Shown: one piece after another, positions 61,102 to 64,000 of the stretch
Layout of the letters: each line of letters opens with the position of its first letter
Position numbering within the stretch: the first letter of the stretch is position 1
Source: Pseudomonadales bacterium
Lineage (GTDB): Bacteria; Pseudomonadota; Gammaproteobacteria; Pseudomonadales; Ketobacteraceae
NCBI GenBank assembly: GCA_020062665.1
Contig: JAGUVW010000035.1
Coordinates: 1-64,000 of the forward strand
Reading direction: 5' to 3'
DNA length: 64,000 nucleotides
Made by a program: the position numbers and the translations under genes
The notes under the pieces: model-generated
What the model was told of the DNA's origin: nothing
The model's database searches: none
Seen by the model: only the letters and a program-made list of their open reading frames with translations

Positions 61102-62919
61102 ATGACCACCGCCGCCATCCACTATCGCATCACCGCCGCTGATCCCTACGCCCACCTGTTTCAGATTGAACTCACCATCGCGCAACCCGATCCCGCCGGA
61201 CAAAAACTGCGGCTGCCTGCCTGGATTCCCGGCAGCTACATGATCCGGGATTTCGCCCGCAATATCGTGACCATCCGCGCGCACAATGCCGCAGGCGACG
61301 TCGCTCTGCACAAGCTCGACAAAAGCACCTGGCAACTGGCGCCGGGCACGGGTGCAGTCACCGTTTGCTATCGCGTGTATGCCTGGGATCTGTCGGTGCG
61401 CGCCGCGCATCTGGATCAACGTCACGCCTATTTCAACGGCACCAGCGTGTTTCTGGAAGTGCTGGGGCAATCCGGCCAGCCTTGCACTGTGGATATCGAA
61501 AAGCCCACGCTACCCGAGGCGCAGCACTGGCGTGTGGCCACATCGCTGCAGGAATTTGGCGCACCGCGCTATGGCTTCGGCCGCTACCGCGCAGAAAATT
61601 ACGACGACCTGATCGATCATCCGGTGGAAATCGCGGATTTTTCCCTGGTGAGTTTCACCGCTTGCGGCGTGCCCCACGATTTCGTGCTCAGCGGTATTCA
61701 CAACGCGGATCTGGAACGGATCGCGCGGGATCTGCAGCAGATCTGTGAATACCAGATCCGCCTGTTCGGTGAGCCGGCGCCGTTTTCCCGTTATGTGTTC
61801 ATCACCTGGGTGGTGGGCGATGGTTATGGCGGGCTGGAGCATCGTGCCTCCACCAGCCTGATCTGCAGTCGCGACGATCTGCCGCTGGCCAAGCAGGGCG
61901 ACGCAATGAGCGAAGGCTACAAAACTTTCCTCGGCCTGTGCAGCCACGAATATTTTCACAGCTGGAACGTCAAGCGCATTCAACCGGCGATTCCCTACGA
62001 TCTGCGCCAGGAAAACCCGACGCCGCTGCTGTGGGCGTTCGAAGGCATCACGTCCTATTACGATGATCTGACGCTGGTGCGTTGCGGCCTGATCAGCATC
62101 AAGGAATATCTGGAACTGCAGGCGAAGAATGTCACCCGAGTACTACGCAATCCGGGCCGGTTGACGCAATCCGTGGCGGAATCCAGCTTCGACGCCTGGA
62201 CCAAGTTCTACAAGCAGGATGAAAACAGCGTCAATGCGATCGTGAGTTACTACACCAAGGGCGGGCTGGTGGCGATGACACTGGATCTGACCTTGCGCCG
62301 CCTCACCCAGCACACGGTGACGCTGGATGACGTGATGCGCTGTCTGTGGCAGGAATTCGCCCTGCAACAAAAGCCAGTGGCGGAATTCGACATCCTGCAG
62401 ATTGCCGTGCAGCTGCTGGAAGCCCAGGCCGTGGACACCAACGGCATTGCGCGCTTCCGGGAAATCTTTCAGCACGCGGTATACGGCACCCAGGATCTGC
62501 CGCTGGACGAAGCCTTGCGCGCCGTGGGTGTGGAATACAACCTGCGCGCGGCCACGTCACTGAATGACGGCGGCGGTGCACCAGCCAAGGCCGATCCCAC
62601 CCGTCCGGACATGGGCATCGGCATCAGCGCGGGCAACGGTGGTGTGCAGGCGGCAAGAGTGCTGAACAATGGCCCGGCCCATCGCGCCGGTATCTCGGCG
62701 GGCGACGTGCTGATTGCCATCAATCAGCTGAAGGTGGATCAAGGCAGCTTCGAGAAAGTGCTGAATCGTTTCCAGCCCGGCGACAGCATTCGCGTGCATG
62801 GCTTTCGTCGCGATGAGCTGATGGAATTCAACGTCACACTGGCAGCACCAGCGGCTGACACCTGCTACTTCACCCTGGTGGATGAAAGTCTGTGTCAGCG
62901 CTGGTTGCGGGATCAGTAA
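61102..62919 (+). CDS. M61 family metallopeptidase with PDZ domain
   Basis: A 605-residue zinc peptidase of family M61 (glycyl aminopeptidase type). The zinc motif HEYFH is at 282-286 (CSHEYFHSWNVKRI), followed by the third ligand Glu in LLWAFEGITSYYDDL. The N-terminal half is the beta-rich M61 domain (WIPGSYMIRDFARNI, the family signature), and the C-terminal 100 residues form a PDZ domain (MGIGISAGNGGVQAARVLNNGPAHRAGISAGDVLIAINQLKV). No signal peptide is seen, so it is probably cytoplasmic. The ATG at 61102 is chosen; the in-frame region from 61030 is not conserved. Confidence 0.92.
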   Translation: MTTAAIHYRITAADPYAHLFQIELTIAQPDPAGQKLRLPAWIPGSYMIRDFARNIVTIRAHNAAGDVALHKLDKSTWQLAPGTGAVTVCYRVYAWDLSVRAAHLDQRHAYFNGTSVFLEVLGQSGQPCTVDIEKPTLPEAQHWRVATSLQEFGAPRYGFGRYRAENYDDLIDHPVEIADFSLVSFTACGVPHDFVLSGIHNADLERIARDLQQICEYQIRLFGEPAPFSRYVFITWVVGDGYGGLEHRASTSLICSRDDLPLAKQGDAMSEGYKTFLGLCSHEYFHSWNVKRIQPAIPYDLRQENPTPLLWAFEGITSYYDDLTLVRCGLISIKEYLELQAKNVTRVLRNPGRLTQSVAESSFDAWTKFYKQDENSVNAIVSYYTKGGLVAMTLDLTLRRLTQHTVTLDDVMRCLWQEFALQQKPVAEFDILQIAVQLLEAQAVDTNGIARFREIFQHAVYGTQDLPLDEALRAVGVEYNLRAATSLNDGGGAPAKADPTRPDMGIGISAGNGGVQAARVLNNGPAHRAGISAGDVLIAINQLKVDQGSFEKVLNRFQPGDSIRVHGFRRDELMEFNVTLAAPAADTCYFTLVDESLCQRWLRDQ

Positions 62920-62920
62920 T

Positions 62921-63769
62921 TCACTGCGGTTTGGACGATGCCATGATGAGCTGCGGATCCAGCCGCGACTGAAACCAATTCAGACGCCAGCACAAATGGG
63001 GGCCGGTGGCTCGTCCACTGGCGCCGACTTTTCCGATCGGCTGCCCCTTCTTCACCACATCGCCTTTCTTCACCAGCATTTTGCTCATGTGCAGATAGCT
63101 GGTGCTGATGCCCATGCCGTGGTCGAGCACGATGGTGTCGCCGGAAAAAAACATATCCGGATACGCCATCGATACCACGCCATCGGCCGGCGCCACGATG
63201 GTGGTGCCATGAGGCACCGCCAGATCCACGCCAAAATGCGGGCTGCGCGGTTCGCCATTGTAGAAGCGCTGGCTGCCGTACACACCCGTCACCGGGCCTT
63301 TCACCGGCCAGACAAATTCATCGCGAAAGAACGTGTGCAGACTCACCACCTCGCGGGCACTGCCCACGGCAGCCTGTTCTTTTTCGATGCGCGCCATATC
63401 CTTGGGATCGGGATTGACCGTGCGCGCCGGCACGCCGGTGACTTTCTGGATCTGGAATTCCCGTTTCCTGATCGCCAGCGCGATGTTCTGCTGGGCGCCA
63501 CCGGGCAGGGTGATCTGCAGGGTCTGCGGCGACACATCATCGCGGCCAAAACCCAGCACGAACACACCGTTTGCCGCCACGGGAAGATTGCGTTTCTGGA
63601 ACTGGATCTTCGCGCCCGCCGGCGCCTGCCCCACCACCATGCCGCCCTGGGTGAAGCTGCCTTCCAGACGAATGCCGTTGCCAAGGTCGCGGACTTCGGC
63701 GTGCAGGGGGAAGGTTGTGCTCAGGGAGAGCAGCAGCAGTGAAAAAATACGCAGAAATAGATGTTTCAT
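62921..63769 (-). CDS. M23 family metallopeptidase with altered zinc motif
   Basis: A 282-residue secreted peptidoglycan endopeptidase-like protein. Signal peptide FLRIFSLLLLSLSTTFPLHA; N-terminal beta domain; then FYNGEPRSPHFGVDLAVPHGTTIVAPADGVV with the first His-x3-Asp zinc ligands, DHGMGISTSYLHMSKMLVKKGDVVKKGQPIGKVGASGRATGPHLCWRLNW. The usual His-x-His reads HLC, so the third zinc ligand is Cys instead of His. Other Gammaproteobacteria often have Asp here. Start chosen at 63769 (MKHLFLRIF); 54 upstream bases are in frame but lack a signal. Convergent with the M61 gene. Confidence 0.9.
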   Translation of the reverse strand: MKHLFLRIFSLLLLSLSTTFPLHAEVRDLGNGIRLEGSFTQGGMVVGQAPAGAKIQFQKRNLPVAANGVFVLGFGRDDVSPQTLQITLPGGAQQNIALAIRKREFQIQKVTGVPARTVNPDPKDMARIEKEQAAVGSAREVVSLHTFFRDEFVWPVKGPVTGVYGSQRFYNGEPRSPHFGVDLAVPHGTTIVAPADGVVSMAYPDMFFSGDTIVLDHGMGISTSYLHMSKMLVKKGDVVKKGQPIGKVGASGRATGPHLCWRLNWFQSRLDPQLIMASSKPQ

Positions 63770-63839
63770 CAAATGATGTCCGCTGGAAAGATCTCGGTTC
63801 AGTTTAGCATGGGAGGCATTCACAACTGCACCATTCCGG

Positions 63840-64000
63840 TCACGGCTGCGCTACCCCCAACGCCACAAACACGTCCTGCGACGGAAAGCCATCCGCAATC
63901 AAGCCCTTGCTTTTCTGGAACGCGCGCACGGCCTTGCGGGTGCCGGAGCCGAGCACACCATCGGGCTGCCCGCTGTCAAAACCCGCGCCATTGAGCGCTG
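63840..64000 (-). CDS. Peptidoglycan-binding protein, C-terminus (partial; probably MltB-type transglycosylase)
   Basis: The last 52 residues of a gene running off the window: ALNGAGFDSGQPDGVLGSGT, then RKAVRAFQKSKGLIADGFPS and QDVFVALGVAQP. This is a PG_binding_1 domain (repeat with DGxxGxxTxxAxxxFQ). The wording GLxADGFP is common at the end of MltB-type lytic murein transglycosylases, so that is the best guess. The catalytic part lies outside the window. Confidence 0.75.
   Translation of the reverse strand, partial: ALNGAGFDSGQPDGVLGSGTRKAVRAFQKSKGLIADGFPSQDVFVALGVAQP

Noticed and set aside
1-64000. tRNA, rRNA or CRISPR arrays
   Set aside because: No cloverleaf-like ends, rRNA blocks or regularly spaced repeats were noticed in the gaps; a covariance-model scan would be decisive.

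Overview
The window looks like a chromosome segment of a free-living, GC-rich, aerobic Gammaproteobacterium. The evidence is HrpB, a family I lipase with a Lif-type foldase, a FadL/OmpP1 porin, TonB-dependent uptake, aerobic cobaltochelatase CobN, and MerR, TetR, GntR and AraC regulators. I cannot fix the genus. No rRNA, tRNA, CRISPR array or intact transposase was found.

Layout. 1-5.4 kb holds housekeeping and orphan genes: a TauE/SafE-type permease, an extradiol dioxygenase, a DHH phosphoesterase, a methyltransferase, a NYN-domain protein and a small membrane protein. 5.44-16.94 kb is one long cobalamin operon. A promoter and a cobalamin riboswitch lead into cobO, a substrate-binding protein / FecCD permease / ATPase importer, a DUF1636 protein, a CobW GTPase, cobN, a ChlI-type AAA+ ATPase, a stand-alone VWA protein with a His-rich tail, and a CbiM-like permease. 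Most junctions overlap by 1-11 bases, and a strong hairpin closes the operon.

17.0-19.6 kb carries a lipoprotein carboxylesterase divergent from an AraC regulator. 19.7-26.5 kb is a minus-strand operon of DUF1800 lipoprotein, Tat-exported DUF1501 protein, PepSY-TM protein and TonB-dependent receptor. It sits behind a near-consensus promoter and a second cobalamin riboswitch. This is the most interesting part of the window: two poorly characterised exported families are tied to B12 control and to an outer-membrane receptor.

26.6-29.1 kb is hrpB. 29.1-34.3 kb is a probable biuret/triuret nitrogen-scavenging cluster: a Tsx-like porin, two isochorismatase-fold amidohydrolases (one closely matching BiuH), an NCS2-type permease and a cupin, with a divergent GntR/FCD regulator and a perfect palindromic operator. 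34.3-39.4 kb holds a DUF1287 protein, a GNAT enzyme, a TetR regulator divergent from a molybdopterin oxidoreductase (two tandem operators, one over the -10), and a serine hydrolase.

39.5-44.1 kb is nifJ (pyruvate:ferredoxin oxidoreductase) coupled to a dihydroorotate-dehydrogenase-like gene, with a partial FNR-type site upstream. 44.1-46.6 kb looks like inserted accessory DNA. A membrane protein and a GH19 lysozyme lie between the real 3' end of the DHOD-like gene and a 102-base diverged copy of it, followed by about 0.6 kb of gene-poor DNA. 46.6-52.5 kb, apparently less GC-rich by eye, is a lipid-use region: MBL-fold lipoprotein, Crp/Fnr regulator, lipase foldase, a lipase gene broken by one in-frame stop, and a FadL-type porin. 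Two 5-6-5 palindromes lie between lipase and porin.

52.6-64.0 kb returns to ordinary genes: a MerR-controlled DUF2938/DUF2798 pair, a DUF3592 protein, an HpnE-like FAD oxidoreductase, an unknown protein, a 7TM-GGDEF diguanylate cyclase, a DUF1993 protein, an M61 peptidase, an M23 peptidase with a Cys in place of a zinc-ligand His, and the C-terminus of a peptidoglycan-binding protein cut by the window edge.
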